A stretch of 64,000 bases of DNA from an uncultured Collinsella sp. (GCA_900545745.1 URAD01000001.1:1-64000); one strand, 5' to 3'. Positions 10,241 through 22,180 are shown, counted from the first letter of the stretch. Program-made: numbers and translations. The notes: generated by a model not told the origin, from the sequence alone.

Positions 10241-10357
10241 GGGAGCGGTTTGGGGCTTTGCTCGATACAAGTTCCGCACGAGCCGAAGGCCACTTAATGT
10301 GGCCTTCGTGCGAGCAGGACTGTCCGCAGTAGCGAGCAATGCCCCAAACCGCGTCCC
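10241..10357. repeat. Nested palindrome downstream of valS
   Basis: Outer arms GGGAGCGGTTTGGGGC... and its near-complement (10241-10264 / 10333-10357) enclose an inner palindrome GAAGGCCACTTAATGTGGCCTTC. The inner part matches, in inverted form, the core of the element at 13085-13200 on the other side of valS. It lies 10 bases beyond the valS stop and could end that transcript. The rest of the folC-valS gap is empty. Confidence 0.8.
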
Positions 10358-10367
10358 CCAGTAACGC

Positions 10368-13064
<2,697 letters not shown>

Positions 13065-13084
13065 ATATCTCTCCCTTGCCCACC

Positions 13085-13200
13085 GGGGAGGAATGTAGGC
13101 CCGATTTTCGCTCGGTCAAGTCCTGGGCTCGCTCGAAGACCACATTAAGTGGTCTTCGGCTCGTGCGGAATCTACGAAAATCGGGCCTACATTCCTCCCC
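13085..13200. repeat. Nested palindrome upstream of valS
   Basis: Perfect 26-bp outer arms (13085-13110 / 13175-13200, starting GGGGAGGAATGTAGGCCCG) enclose a core with GAAGACCACATTAAGTGGTCTTC. That core is the counterpart of the one at 10241-10357, while the outer arms are unrelated between the two. Confidence 0.85.
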
Positions 13201-13479
13201 TTAGGTATCGATTACTTCAGTCTGAATTGACTTCGCTGAGGCTTAAACAAAATCACAGAATAGCACAGTACGGTAGCTGCCAACATTTCCGCTTGGCAGG
13301 CTCGACAGAAAGCGCGTGCCAAGGCCGGATGACGCACGCCGACCCCTCCGCAAAAGGTTCGTGTTTCACGTAACCAGAAACGGAAAAGAGGCCTCAATAC
13401 GGCAGGCACGAACCCTCAACATATCTGAGAGCTCGGCGAGGCATTCAATTAGACCTAGATAAAAGCTGCTACAATACTT

Positions 13480-13493
13480 GTATACGCGTATAC
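13480..13493. promoter_or_regulatory. Palindromic operator of the antitoxin/PIN operon
   Basis: GTATACGCGTATAC is a perfect 14-bp palindrome, with a further half-site ATACGCG at 13498. It lies just after a -10-like TACAAT (13470-13475) and 50 bases before the antitoxin start, where a ribbon-helix-helix antitoxin would bind for autoregulation. The rest of 13201-13479 shows nothing recognisable. Confidence 0.6.
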
Positions 13494-13542
13494 TAAATAC
13501 GCGTTGCGGCAATCAGGCAACCAAGGTGGATGGGAGGCATCA

Positions 13543-13839
13543 ATGGCAACTGCAATCGTGTCGGGCCGTGTCGACGAGGTGGTAAAAGAGCGTGCAGGCG
13601 CCTATATAAAGGCGGCAGGCCTCACCGTGGGCGACGTCATTAACATCGTGTGGACCAACATCGCGAATACGGGCAGCACCCCTACGATAGAGAACGCAGG
13701 CGCCGAAGAGCCTATCGACCCCTTTGAGCGCTTCATGGCATTCCGGGAAACATTTAATTCCGCACCCATCGACGAACGCTATACATCAATGACAGACGAG
13801 GAAATCCTCATGGAGCATCTGGTGGAAAAATATGGCTGA
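13543..13839 (+). CDS. RelB/DinJ-type antitoxin
   Basis: A 98-residue protein. The N-terminal 45 residues (SGRVDEVVKERAGAYIKAAG then LTVGDVINIVW) fit the ribbon-helix-helix DNA-binding region of RelB/DinJ antitoxins. The acidic C-terminus would wrap the toxin. The ATG at 13543 has GGGAGG at 7 bases; an earlier in-frame ATG lacks a site. The stop overlaps the toxin gene by 8 bases. Confidence 0.82.
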   Translation: MATAIVSGRVDEVVKERAGAYIKAAGLTVGDVINIVWTNIANTGSTPTIENAGAEEPIDPFERFMAFRETFNSAPIDERYTSMTDEEILMEHLVEKYG

Positions 13840-14317
13840 GCGTAACACCTATCACAACCTGCGTGACTACAACAGCAGGCGAGTATTTTTCGATACCAAT
13901 GCCCTGCTAGATGCCGTCGATGAGCGGCGGCCTGGCAGTGAAGCAGCATGCAAGGCGCTTCAATACTGCAATGGCGGGGGCGACATGGGGCTCGTCGCAC
14001 CCATGTCCCTCAAGGACGTCTACTACATCTTAGGCAAGCAGCGTGGCGAGGCGTTAGCGCGAGATGCGATCAATTACCTCATGGGCCTTCTCATCGTCGC
14101 GCCTTTTGGAGCAGCCGACTGCATGAAATCCATCAAGTCAGACGAACCCGACTTTGAAGATGGCCTCATTCGCGCCTGTGCCGAGCTCAACGAGGCGACC
14201 TTCATTCTCACGCGCGATAAAAACGCATTCCGCCACAGCACCGTACGTTCGCTCACCTGCGAGGAATACACTGAACTCATCGCAGGTGAACTGCCCCCGA
14301 CGCCATCTTGGACCTAA
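13832..14317 (+). CDS. PIN-domain toxin
   Basis: A 161-residue PIN-fold ribonuclease candidate. The first acidic residue is in FFDTNALLDAV, the second is an aspartate (rather than glutamate) in SLKDVYYIL, and the third and fourth are in DFEDGLIRACAE and LTRDKNAF. PIN toxins cut RNA in a metal-dependent way and are held by the upstream antitoxin. The two genes overlap, so expression is coupled. Pairing of a RelB/DinJ-like antitoxin with a PIN toxin differs from the textbook VapB partner. Confidence 0.8.
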   Translation: MAERNTYHNLRDYNSRRVFFDTNALLDAVDERRPGSEAACKALQYCNGGGDMGLVAPMSLKDVYYILGKQRGEALARDAINYLMGLLIVAPFGAADCMKSIKSDEPDFEDGLIRACAELNEATFILTRDKNAFRHSTVRSLTCEEYTELIAGELPPTPSWT

Positions 14318-14377
14318 CGCGGTCCACGTGCTTGCCAAGGCGATCCGCATACCGATCTCCACACGCAAAGTCTTGCG

Positions 14378-14728
14378 TTACTGGCGAACCACGGCGTTCG
14401 CGTCCTCATCCTCGTCTTCGATGCGCTCGACTTTGATGATCACGGGGCGCAGGCCGTCGTTGCAGCTCACAATAGCTACGCCGTCGTGCTCGGGCGCCAT
14501 CCAATCGTCAAAGTACCAGCCGTGTGCACCGTTGGCGAGTGCAAAGACGTACTGGTAGATGGCCTTCCACGCCTCGTCGCAGAAACCCTCGGGCTTGGCG
14601 TAGTCGGCATAGAACACCTGCCCCTCGCGCATGAGCGGGCACGTGGAGAGCCCGGGGATGCCGTATTCGGCGGCAAGGTCCTTCTGCAGGGTCGTTTTCA
14701 GCACCGTCAGCTTGCATTTCTTCATCAT
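14378..14728 (-). CDS. TIGR04076-family protein
   Basis: A 116-residue protein starting MMKKCKLTVLKTT. The KCKLTVLK opening, a CPLMREGQVF segment and GFCDEAWKAIYQYVFALANG match the TIGR04076 family, whose role is unknown. Conserved cysteines lie at 5, about 30 and about 49. Its ATG overlaps the TGA of the upstream phospho-beta-glucosidase gene (ATGA), so it is translated with the sugar operon. It may process or sense a product of glycoside metabolism; that is inference from position only. Confidence 0.75.
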   Translation of the reverse strand: MMKKCKLTVLKTTLQKDLAAEYGIPGLSTCPLMREGQVFYADYAKPEGFCDEAWKAIYQYVFALANGAHGWYFDDWMAPEHDGVAIVSCNDGLRPVIIKVERIEDEDEDANAVVRQ

Positions 14729-16170
14729 AGCTCGGCTCCGTTCGTTTCGATCACGTGCTGGTACCAGGCAAAGCTCTTCTTCTTGTACCGCGAGAAATCA
14801 CCGGTGAAGTCATCGTGGCGGTCAACGTATACAATCCCGTACCGCTTCTCGATGGAAAGCGTGGTGTTGGCCACGAGGTCGATGATGCCCCACATGGTGT
14901 AGCCCATCACATCCACACCGTCAGCCACGGCCTCACGCAGCTGCTCGATATGCGCCCGCAGGTAGTCGATGCGGTAGTCGTCCTCAACCGTGAGGCTGCC
15001 ATGGCCGTCCGGCACGAGCTCGTCCTTCGCGCCCAAGCCGTTCTCCACCACAAACAGTGGCTTCTGCCAGCGGTCCCAGTACTGGTTGAGCAGATAGCGC
15101 AGGCCCTTGGGATCGAGCGTCCAACCGTACTCGCTCTGGGGCAGCAGCGGGTTCTTCACCGCCGAGAGGATGTTACCGCGCGACTGCGCGTTCTTTTCGG
15201 GGTTGGCCGTGGCACAGTAGCTCATGTAATAGGAGAGGCTCACGAAGTCGACCGGATGAGCGCGCAGCACTGCGAGGTCCTCGTCGGTCACCGCAAGCTC
15301 GACCCCGTGCTCGCGGAAGTAGCGCAGCTGGTAGCCGGGGTATTCGCCGCGCACGTGCACATCACCGAAAAAGAGGTTCTCGCGGTCCTTAGCAAGCGCC
15401 TCGAGCACGTCGTCGGGGTGCGGGGAGAGCGGATAGGTGGGCGAGCCGGCGATCATGCAGCCCACCTTGTTGGCGGGGTCGACCTCGTGCGCGATCGCCG
15501 TCGCCCGGGCGCTCGCCACCAGCTGGTGGTGGCAGGCCTGGTAGAGCAGGGTCTTGTCGAGCGCCTCGGGATCGCCCAAGATACCCGCCCCGTTGAACGG
15601 CGCGTGGAGCGTCACGTTGATCTCGTTGAACGTGAGCCACAGGCGCACACGGCCGCGATAGCGCTCGAAGCAGACGCGCGCGTAGCGGCAGAAGTGCTCG
15701 ATCACGCGCCGATCCGCCCAGCCACCGTAGCGCTCCACCAAGCCGAGCGGCATCTCGTAGTGCGAGAGCGTCACGAGCGGTTTGATACCGTGCGCCAGCA
15801 GCTCGTCAAAGAGTGCATCGTAAAAGGCCAGCCCGCGCTCGTTGGGTTCTTCCTCCCAACCCTGTGGGAAGATGCGCGCCCAGGCGATGGAAACGCGCAG
15901 GCAGCGGATGCCTGCCTCGGTCAGAAGCGCGATATCATCCTGGTGGCGATGGTAGAAGTCGGACGCCTCCTGCTTGAGGTAGCGCGCGACCGGCGGGATG
16001 TGCGCCGCGCCAAACACGCCTTCGGAAAGCGCGTCGGCCGTGGTCAGGCCCTTTCCGTCCTCGGTAGCCGCGCCCTCGATCTGGTTCGCCGCCGTGGCGC
16101 CGCCCCAAAGAAAGCCCTCGGGGAACACGGACGCGGGGCACGCCGCCCGCGCAGCATCCGTCGCCGCCAT
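14725..16170 (-). CDS. 6-phospho-beta-glucosidase, GH1
   Basis: Hydrolyses phosphorylated beta-glucosides delivered by the adjacent PTS. It has 481 residues with GH1 landmarks: FLWGGATAANQIEGA at the N-terminus, acid/base glutamate in TFNEIN and nucleophile in VVENGLGA. The LSIEKRYGIVYVD segment with a downstream KKKSFAWY gives the Ser/Lys/Tyr set that binds the 6-phosphate. The ATG at 16170 follows GAAGGG and lies next to the stop of the PTS gene. The preferred aglycone is unknown. Confidence 0.92.
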   Translation of the reverse strand: MAATDAARAACPASVFPEGFLWGGATAANQIEGAATEDGKGLTTADALSEGVFGAAHIPPVARYLKQEASDFYHRHQDDIALLTEAGIRCLRVSIAWARIFPQGWEEEPNERGLAFYDALFDELLAHGIKPLVTLSHYEMPLGLVERYGGWADRRVIEHFCRYARVCFERYRGRVRLWLTFNEINVTLHAPFNGAGILGDPEALDKTLLYQACHHQLVASARATAIAHEVDPANKVGCMIAGSPTYPLSPHPDDVLEALAKDRENLFFGDVHVRGEYPGYQLRYFREHGVELAVTDEDLAVLRAHPVDFVSLSYYMSYCATANPEKNAQSRGNILSAVKNPLLPQSEYGWTLDPKGLRYLLNQYWDRWQKPLFVVENGLGAKDELVPDGHGSLTVEDDYRIDYLRAHIEQLREAVADGVDVMGYTMWGIIDLVANTTLSIEKRYGIVYVDRHDDFTGDFSRYKKKSFAWYQHVIETNGAEL

Positions 16171-16171
16171 G

Positions 16172-17584
16172 CTACTCGGACCCTTCCGGCGCGGCAGCGT
16201 CAACATCGCGCGCACCCCAAGCCCATACGAGCGCGAACGTCACCACAAAGGCGATGACCATTGAGATACCGGTGTGGATGAGGTTGCCCCAGCCATCGCC
16301 GCCGATGAACGCCGCAAGCGAGAGCAGGCCCGGCGAGCAAAATGAAAAGCACTTGACACCCATGAGGCCGGCGTAGAAGCCGCCGATGCCGCCGCCCGCC
16401 ATCACGCAGGCGAGCACCTTTTTGTAGTTCAGCGTCACGCCGAAGAGCGCGGGTTCGGTGGTGCCCAAGAGGGCCGTAAAGCCGGCGGAAAACGCTATCT
16501 CCTTGAGCTCAAGGCGCTTGGTGCGCAGACCCACCGCAAGCGCTGCAGCGCCCTGAGCGATATTGGAGGGCATGTTACCGGGTCCGCAAATCTGCTCAAA
16601 CCCGTTGGCGGCAATGGACTGCGTCATGAAGGGCACCAAACCGTAGTGCATACCCGTCGTCACCATGAGCGGCATGCAGGCGCCGACGATGGTCGGCACG
16701 AGCCACGGCAGATATGTGCCGAGCGCATCGAGCGCACCGGAGATGGCCGTGCCGACAACAAAGCCCAGAGGCCCGAGCGCCATGAAGGTGACGCTCGCCA
16801 CCACTACGACGCAGATGACCGGCTTAAAGAAGAAGCGCACGAGCTTGGGGATGACACGGTCGCAGAGCTTCTCGACAAAGTAGAGGAGCCCCACCATGAG
16901 CAGCGCCGGGATGACAGACGAGCTGTACGTGGCGAGTGTCACCGGCACGCCGAAGAGCGACGAGAAGTTGATAGAGAACTGATCCGTGATGAGCCTCGTG
17001 TAGCTGGGATGCAGCATCGCGCCGGCGATGGCGCAGGCCAAAAACTGGTTGCAGCCGAGCTTCTTAGACGCCGTGAAGGCGATCATGACGGGCAGGAAGT
17101 AGAGTCCCGCGTCGCCGATGAGGTTTAGGAAGTAGTACGTGGTGCTGTTCGCATCAAAGCCCAGCAGCACCGCGAGCGCGAGGAAGCTCTTGATGAGACC
17201 CGCCGCGATGATGGCGGGCAAGATGGGCGTGAACACCGAGGCGACGAAGTCGAAGACCACGTCGAGCGCGGACTTCTTCCCGGACGCCGCCTCCGCCTCG
17301 GACACCTCGGACGCCACCCCGGTTCCTGCGCCGCCGGCCGCCTCGAGCAGGGCGTTGACCTCCGCGTAGACCTTCGGCACCTCGGTGCCGATAATCACCT
17401 GGTACTGGCCACCGCCGTGCGCCACGTTGATCACGCCGTCTATCTTTTTGACCGTCGCGTCTGAGACACCCTCCTCGCTGACGAGGGTCAGGCGCAGGCG
17501 CGTCGCACAGTGCGTTGCATTGCGCACGTTTGCCGGACCTCCCACCTCGCTGAGAATCGCCGCAGCTGTTGCCTTGCAATCCAT
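16172..17584 (-). CDS. Beta-glucoside PTS transporter, EIIBC
   Basis: Imports and phosphorylates a beta-glucoside across the inner membrane. The N-terminal EIIB domain has the phospho-cysteine in NATHCATRLRLTL (Cys26) and ends near residue 80. After an alanine-rich linker comes an EIIC domain with about ten membrane helices and GTTEPALFG, the sugar-binding signature of this family. An EIIA domain, often fused at the C-terminus in BglF-type proteins, is missing, so a separate EIIA must supply phosphate. First gene of the PTS-GH1-TIGR04076 unit and downstream of the ene reductase on the same strand. Confidence 0.92.
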   Translation of the reverse strand: MDCKATAAAILSEVGGPANVRNATHCATRLRLTLVSEEGVSDATVKKIDGVINVAHGGGQYQVIIGTEVPKVYAEVNALLEAAGGAGTGVASEVSEAEAASGKKSALDVVFDFVASVFTPILPAIIAAGLIKSFLALAVLLGFDANSTTYYFLNLIGDAGLYFLPVMIAFTASKKLGCNQFLACAIAGAMLHPSYTRLITDQFSINFSSLFGVPVTLATYSSSVIPALLMVGLLYFVEKLCDRVIPKLVRFFFKPVICVVVVASVTFMALGPLGFVVGTAISGALDALGTYLPWLVPTIVGACMPLMVTTGMHYGLVPFMTQSIAANGFEQICGPGNMPSNIAQGAAALAVGLRTKRLELKEIAFSAGFTALLGTTEPALFGVTLNYKKVLACVMAGGGIGGFYAGLMGVKCFSFCSPGLLSLAAFIGGDGWGNLIHTGISMVIAFVVTFALVWAWGARDVDAAAPEGSE

Positions 17585-17654
17585 GAGTCTTCCCTTTCGT
17601 CTCTAACTCTGGAACCGGGGCACAGCCCCGGGATATACCTTGTGCACGCCATAT

Positions 17655-17686
17655 GCGCGGGGCCGTCTACCGCGACGGCCCCGCGC
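17655..17686 (-). terminator. Strong hairpin after the ene-reductase gene
   Basis: GCGCGGGGCCGTC pairs with GACGGCCCCGCGC with a short loop, 13 bases beyond the stop. No T-run follows, so it may attenuate rather than end transcription into the PTS gene. A second small hairpin (CGGGGCACAGCCCCG) lies at about 17615-17629. Confidence 0.5.
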
Positions 17687-17699
17687 GCCGCCGACCGGG

Positions 17700-19676
17700 C
17701 TACAGTCGACGTGCGATGGCGTAACCCTCCTCCACCGCCGCCGCGATCTTGCGCGTCTGGCGGCAATCGCCAATCTCGTAGACCTCTCGCACCAGCGGGC
17801 GGAGGTCCTCCGCAAGCGTCGAAATGGCGCGGTATCCCACGGCAAGCACGACGTAGTCGCAGGCGATATGCTCGTGCGCGCCCTTGTACTCGACCTCGAT
17901 GCCATTCTCCGCGATACCCGTGAGACGCGTGGAAGTGTGCACCCGGGCACCCGTCTCGGCCAGCGTGCGCAGCTGGGCGTGGCGCGTCACGTAGCTCGCA
18001 TCCACCAGCACGTCCGGCTGCATCTCAACGAGGTGCACCGTGCAGCCGGCATCCGCGAGCACGCTCGCGGTCTCGGCGCCCACCAGACCGCCGCCGATGA
18101 TGGCGACCGTGCCGGACACCTCAAAGGCACCAGAGAGCACGTCGTCCGCCACCACGGCGTGCCCGGCGGCAAGCGCCTCCGCCACACCGGGAACACGGGG
18201 GATGATCGGCGCGGCGCCCGTTGCTACGATCACCACATCGGGATCGAGCGCGCTCACGGTCGCGACCGTAGCCTCCTCGCCCGCGCGCACCGTCACCTCC
18301 GACGCCGCGAGCTCGCCGCGCAGGTAGTCTTGGTAGGCAAGGTACTGACGCTTGTAGCTCGGCGCGGCAACAATCCCCAGCTTGCCACCCACCTGCTGCT
18401 CGCGCTCGATGAGCGTGACCTCGTGGCCGCGCTCTGCAGCCGTCAACGCCGCCATGACTCCGCCCGGGCCGCCGCCCGCCACCACCACACGTTTGGAGCG
18501 CACCGCGCGCGTGACCTCGCCCTCGTATTCGTGGCCAAACACCGGATTGATAGCGCACTTCGTCTGCTTGCCAAGCCAGAGCGCGTGCAGGCAGTAGTTG
18601 CAGCGCAGGCACTGACGCGGCATCTCGCCGTGAAGCCAGCGCTCCACCAGATCGGGATTCGCGATCCACATGCGTCCGAGGCTAAAGAAGTCGGCCTCCC
18701 CCGCCTCGAGCATACGCTGCATCTCGGCCGGATCGTCCAGGCGGTTCTCAAAGATGCAGGGCTGCTGCACGCCGGCCTTAAAGCGCGCGAAGTTCTCACG
18801 GTAGGGTGTGTTGTCGTGGTACGCGGAGGGGACGATGCTCTCCTGGTCGTAGTAGTTGCCGATACGCAGCTGGTAGGCGTCCACCAGGCCCTCGTCCTCC
18901 AACAGGCGGCAGACGGCGATCTGCTCGTCCACCGTGATACCGGGGCAGGGCGAAACGCCCTCGGGCAGCAGGTCGTCCATGTTCACGCCAAGGATGACAG
19001 GAAAGTTCTCACCGCAGGCAGCACGAACAGCGCGAAGCGTCTCCTGCAGAAAGCGCGCGCGGTTCTCCAGGCTGCCGCCGTACTCGTCCGTACGCTGGTT
19101 CCACGCCGACGAGAGGAATTGGTTGATGAGGTAGCCGCCCTGCCCCATAACGAGGACGGCGTCGAAGCCCGCCGTCTTGAGGCGCGCCGCCGCCTGTGCG
19201 AACGTCTCGATCATGTGCTGGATCTCGGACCTCTTCATCGCACGCGCCCGGATGCGCGGGTCGTACTGGGTCTCGCAGGCGGACGGCGCGAGCGGCTCGA
19301 CACCCGACACCGGCGTGTCCACGTAGCGGCCCGACCCCATGGTGAGCTCGCAGGCGATCTTGGCTCCCCATACGTGCACCATGTCCGCCGCCTCGGCAAA
19401 GTCTTTAATGCGCTCGTCGCGGTCGAACGTCAGGAACTGCATATCGTGCGGATAGGGCATGATCTCGAGTTCCGCCTGGGTAGCGCAGGTGATGATGAGT
19501 CCGCAGCCGCCCTTGGCGCGCTCCTCGAAGACACGGCTGTGCCGGTGCGTCAGCGTGGAGTCCTCGGCATCGCCCGAGAAGAACTTGAAGTCCATCGGTG
19601 CCATGCAGATGCGGTTTTTGAGCCGCATCGCTCCGATGCTCGCCGGTTTGAGCAGATCTCCGTAGGTGTTCCACAT
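17700..19676 (-). CDS. FadH-like NADH:flavin oxidoreductase (Old Yellow Enzyme + NAD(P)H domain)
   Basis: A 658-residue three-cofactor enzyme that should reduce C=C bonds of conjugated carbonyls with electrons from NAD(P)H. Residues 1-360 form the FMN TIM barrel. The GYLINQFLSSAWNQRTDEYG motif is preceded by VLVMGQG, as in E. coli FadH, not by the HxxH of classical OYEs. The cysteine set CLRCNYCLHALW with a later TKC binds a [4Fe-4S] cluster. The C-terminal half has an FAD motif (VVVAGGGPGGVMAAL) and an NAD motif (AIIGGGLVGAETA). The ATG at 19676 follows GGGGGAG. It is divergent from a Crp/Fnr regulator and upstream of the PTS-GH1 genes, suggesting an ene substrate linked to plant glycosides. 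Confidence 0.88.
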   Translation of the reverse strand: MWNTYGDLLKPASIGAMRLKNRICMAPMDFKFFSGDAEDSTLTHRHSRVFEERAKGGCGLIITCATQAELEIMPYPHDMQFLTFDRDERIKDFAEAADMVHVWGAKIACELTMGSGRYVDTPVSGVEPLAPSACETQYDPRIRARAMKRSEIQHMIETFAQAAARLKTAGFDAVLVMGQGGYLINQFLSSAWNQRTDEYGGSLENRARFLQETLRAVRAACGENFPVILGVNMDDLLPEGVSPCPGITVDEQIAVCRLLEDEGLVDAYQLRIGNYYDQESIVPSAYHDNTPYRENFARFKAGVQQPCIFENRLDDPAEMQRMLEAGEADFFSLGRMWIANPDLVERWLHGEMPRQCLRCNYCLHALWLGKQTKCAINPVFGHEYEGEVTRAVRSKRVVVAGGGPGGVMAALTAAERGHEVTLIEREQQVGGKLGIVAAPSYKRQYLAYQDYLRGELAASEVTVRAGEEATVATVSALDPDVVIVATGAAPIIPRVPGVAEALAAGHAVVADDVLSGAFEVSGTVAIIGGGLVGAETASVLADAGCTVHLVEMQPDVLVDASYVTRHAQLRTLAETGARVHTSTRLTGIAENGIEVEYKGAHEHIACDYVVLAVGYRAISTLAEDLRPLVREVYEIGDCRQTRKIAAAVEEGYAIARRL

Positions 19677-19787
19677 GGTCGGTACTCCCCCCTCGCGCAC
19701 CCGGTTCTGGGCGCATCGTTGCCGTTGCTGGCATCTTCGCGTATACGGGGCAGCGGGTTCTGTCGCCTGTGCTACACAAGGGGAGAA

Positions 19788-19802
19788 AAATCGCAGCGAT
19801 TT
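19788..19802. promoter_or_regulatory. Palindrome in the divergent promoter region
   Basis: AAATCGC-A-GCGATTT is a perfect 7+1+7 palindrome in the 193-bp gap between the ene reductase and the Crp/Fnr gene. It is a candidate binding site for that regulator, though it does not match the TGTGA-N6-TCACA consensus. Confidence 0.4.
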
Positions 19803-19869
19803 GGCCTCAAAGCGGCAAAAAGCCACAGGGGCAGATAGAATGTACAGAAGCAACCCGAGAGGATCCACT

Positions 19870-20535
19870 ATGCTCACACCGAGCTATCTCTACCGCAACG
19901 ACTTCTCGCGCTTTCGTGAGCTGCTCCTCGCCTACCCGCACGACATGCGCGCGTTTGGAGCCGGCGAACTGCTGTGGCGGCCGGGTGAGTACATCGAGCG
20001 CACGTACTTCATCGAGCACGGCATCGTGAAGACCGCGTTTGTGAACGAGGACGGCAGCGAGAAGACCATCCACTTCCACGGCGCGGGCTATATCTTTCCC
20101 GGCTGCCACGAGACAAACTTCACCATCGAGCTCTCGCTCGTGTCGTCGGCGCTCACGCCTGTCTCGGCCATCGAATTCCCCATCGACGTGATGCAGCAAG
20201 CGCTTCGCGAGCACACCGACCTCGCCCTCGCCATGCTCGAGAGCTACGCGCGCTACATCAACCTGCTACTATTCGAGAGCGCACACCAGGGGCACTACGA
20301 GGCGCTCATCAAACTCTCGAACCTCATCTACCTACTCGCGCACGACAACGGCGACGCCGGCCGCGTGGACCTCTCGCAGGAGGAGCTTGCCGAGATCCTG
20401 GGGATGAACCGCGTGAGCGTGGCGAGGCTTTTGCGCCAGCTGCGCGACGAGGGCGCCATCGCCTCGCGCCGCGGCGGGCTGACGGTTACAGACGAGGCCG
20501 CGTTGCTGCGACACTGCACATCCGAGGTGCTATAG
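19870..20535 (+). CDS. Crp/Fnr-family transcriptional regulator
   Basis: A 221-residue regulator. The cyclic-nucleotide-binding-type beta roll spans about residues 20-115 (GELLWRPGEYIERTYFIEHG). A long dimer helix follows, then a winged helix with VDLSQEELAEILGMNRVSVA at about 172-191 as the DNA-reading unit. There is no N-terminal cysteine cluster, so it is not an Fnr-type oxygen sensor; the effector is unknown. The ATG at 19870 follows AGAGGA. Divergence from the ene reductase makes that gene, and possibly the PTS operon, the likely target. Confidence 0.85.
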   Translation: MLTPSYLYRNDFSRFRELLLAYPHDMRAFGAGELLWRPGEYIERTYFIEHGIVKTAFVNEDGSEKTIHFHGAGYIFPGCHETNFTIELSLVSSALTPVSAIEFPIDVMQQALREHTDLALAMLESYARYINLLLFESAHQGHYEALIKLSNLIYLLAHDNGDAGRVDLSQEELAEILGMNRVSVARLLRQLRDEGAIASRRGGLTVTDEAALLRHCTSEVL

Positions 20536-20710
20536 GCTCGGCCGCAGACGTGTTTTTTCACTTATATCCCAAAAATTGGCCCGCGAGTTCAGATTTGCGC
20601 AATCACATCACCCCGACTCGCCTTTAATGCAGGGCGCGTCAACAAATACCCAGATACGATTGGACAGCAGGCCTCAAATCCACTCCCAAACGGCAAATTT
20701 ATGCGTAAAA

Positions 20711-20741
20711 AAGCCGGGCCCGCTCGTCGCGGACCCGGCTT
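20711..20741 (-). terminator. Intrinsic terminator of the clpX unit
   Basis: AGCCGGG(C/T)CCGC arms around a 5-nt loop, followed on the minus strand by TTTTTTACG. It lies 26 bases beyond the clpX stop. The remainder of 20536-20710 is empty. Confidence 0.85.
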
Positions 20742-20766
20742 AAAACCCAAATTGTACGTAGTGCCC

Positions 20767-22179
20767 TTAAGCTACCGGCACGCGGTGCGGCTGCTCCTCG
20801 CCCTTTACGGAGGCTTCGGTCACGATGACCTTGGCTACGCCTTCCTCGCTGGGGAGGTCGAACATCGTCTGCTGCAGCACGTCCTCGCAGATGGCGCGCA
20901 GGCCGCGGGCGCCGGTCTTGCGGGCGAGCGCCATGCGGGCGATCTCGTGCAACGCCGCGTCCTCAAACTCAAGCTCAACGTCCTCGAGCTGGAACATCTT
21001 GCGGTACTGACGCACCACGGCGTTCTTGGGCTCGGTCAGGATCGACACCAGGTCGTCCTCGTCGAGCGCCTGCGTCTGGGTGACGACGGGCGTACGACCC
21101 ACAAACTCGGGAATCATGCCAAAGGCGTTGAGGTCCTGCGGGAGCACCTGGCGCAGCAGGTCGTTCTCGTCGACCGAGGTGGGGCCGGCGATCTCGGAGT
21201 TAAAGCCCACACCCTTGTTGCCCACGCGATCGGCGATGATCTTGTCCAGACCCACAAAGGCACCGCCGCAGATAAACAGGATGTTGGTCGTATCGATCTG
21301 CAGCAGCTCCTGCTGGGGATGCTTGCGGCCGCCGGTGGGCGGAACGCTTGCCACCGTGCCCTCAAGAATCTTAAGCAGCGCCTGCTGAACGCCCTCGCCC
21401 GAAACGTCGCGGGTAATAGAAAGGTTCTCGGCCTTGCGGGCGATCTTATCAATCTCGTCCACGTAGATAATGCCAACCTGCGCGCGCTCAATATCGCCAT
21501 CGGCAGCGTTGATGAGCTTGAGCAGGATGTTCTCAACATCCTCGCCCACGTAACCGGCCTCGGTGAGTGCGGTGGCATCGGCGATGGCAAACGGCACCTC
21601 GAGGATGCGCGCGAGCGTCTGGGCCAACAGGGTCTTGCCGGTACCAGTGGGACCGAGCAGCAAGATGTTGGACTTGGCGAGCTCCACCTCGTCCATATCG
21701 TTGTCGAACTGCGAGCCCATGCCGCCGTCAAAAGCGGACACCGCAGCGCCGCCCTCGATCACGCGGCGATAGTGGTTGTACACGGCAACCGACATGGCGC
21801 GCTTGGCGTCCTCCTGGCCCATGACATAGGCCGAAAGCTCGTCATAGATCTCATGCGGCGTCGGCACGTGCGTAATGACCTGACGGGCGTCGTCCTCCAG
21901 CTCAAAACCCTCGGCCTCAGGATCTACAGCAGGCTGACCGGCAGCCTGCCCGTGGTCGTTGAGGAAGCCCGGCAGCTTGCCGTTGCGAGCGGCATCCATA
22001 AAGTCCGAAGCCAGCGACTCCTCAAGGATCTCGGAGCAGGCGGCGACGCACTCGTCACAGATAAAGATGTTGGTCGGGCCCTTTACGAGGCGACGAACCT
22101 GCCCCTGCTCTTTTCCGCAAAAGGAGCAGCGGATGGGGTTGCCGTTCTCGTCAAAGTTGTCCTGCATGTTTCCTGCCAT
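20767..22179 (-). CDS. clpX: ATP-dependent Clp protease ATP-binding subunit ClpX
   Basis: AAA+ unfoldase that feeds substrates to ClpP. The 470-residue protein has the N-terminal zinc-binding domain (CSFCG ... CDEC, residues 18-44), Walker A GPTGTGKT, Walker B IIYVDEIDK, a GYVGEDV pore-loop region and a C-terminal small domain. An insert of about 20 residues (rich in D, G, A and Q) separates the zinc domain from the AAA core. The ATG at 22179 follows AAGGACG and lies one base from the clpP stop, so the two are cotranscribed. Confidence 0.97.
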   Translation of the reverse strand: MAGNMQDNFDENGNPIRCSFCGKEQGQVRRLVKGPTNIFICDECVAACSEILEESLASDFMDAARNGKLPGFLNDHGQAAGQPAVDPEAEGFELEDDARQVITHVPTPHEIYDELSAYVMGQEDAKRAMSVAVYNHYRRVIEGGAAVSAFDGGMGSQFDNDMDEVELAKSNILLLGPTGTGKTLLAQTLARILEVPFAIADATALTEAGYVGEDVENILLKLINAADGDIERAQVGIIYVDEIDKIARKAENLSITRDVSGEGVQQALLKILEGTVASVPPTGGRKHPQQELLQIDTTNILFICGGAFVGLDKIIADRVGNKGVGFNSEIAGPTSVDENDLLRQVLPQDLNAFGMIPEFVGRTPVVTQTQALDEDDLVSILTEPKNAVVRQYRKMFQLEDVELEFEDAALHEIARMALARKTGARGLRAICEDVLQQTMFDLPSEEGVAKVIVTEASVKGEEQPHRVPVA

Positions 22180-22180
22180 C

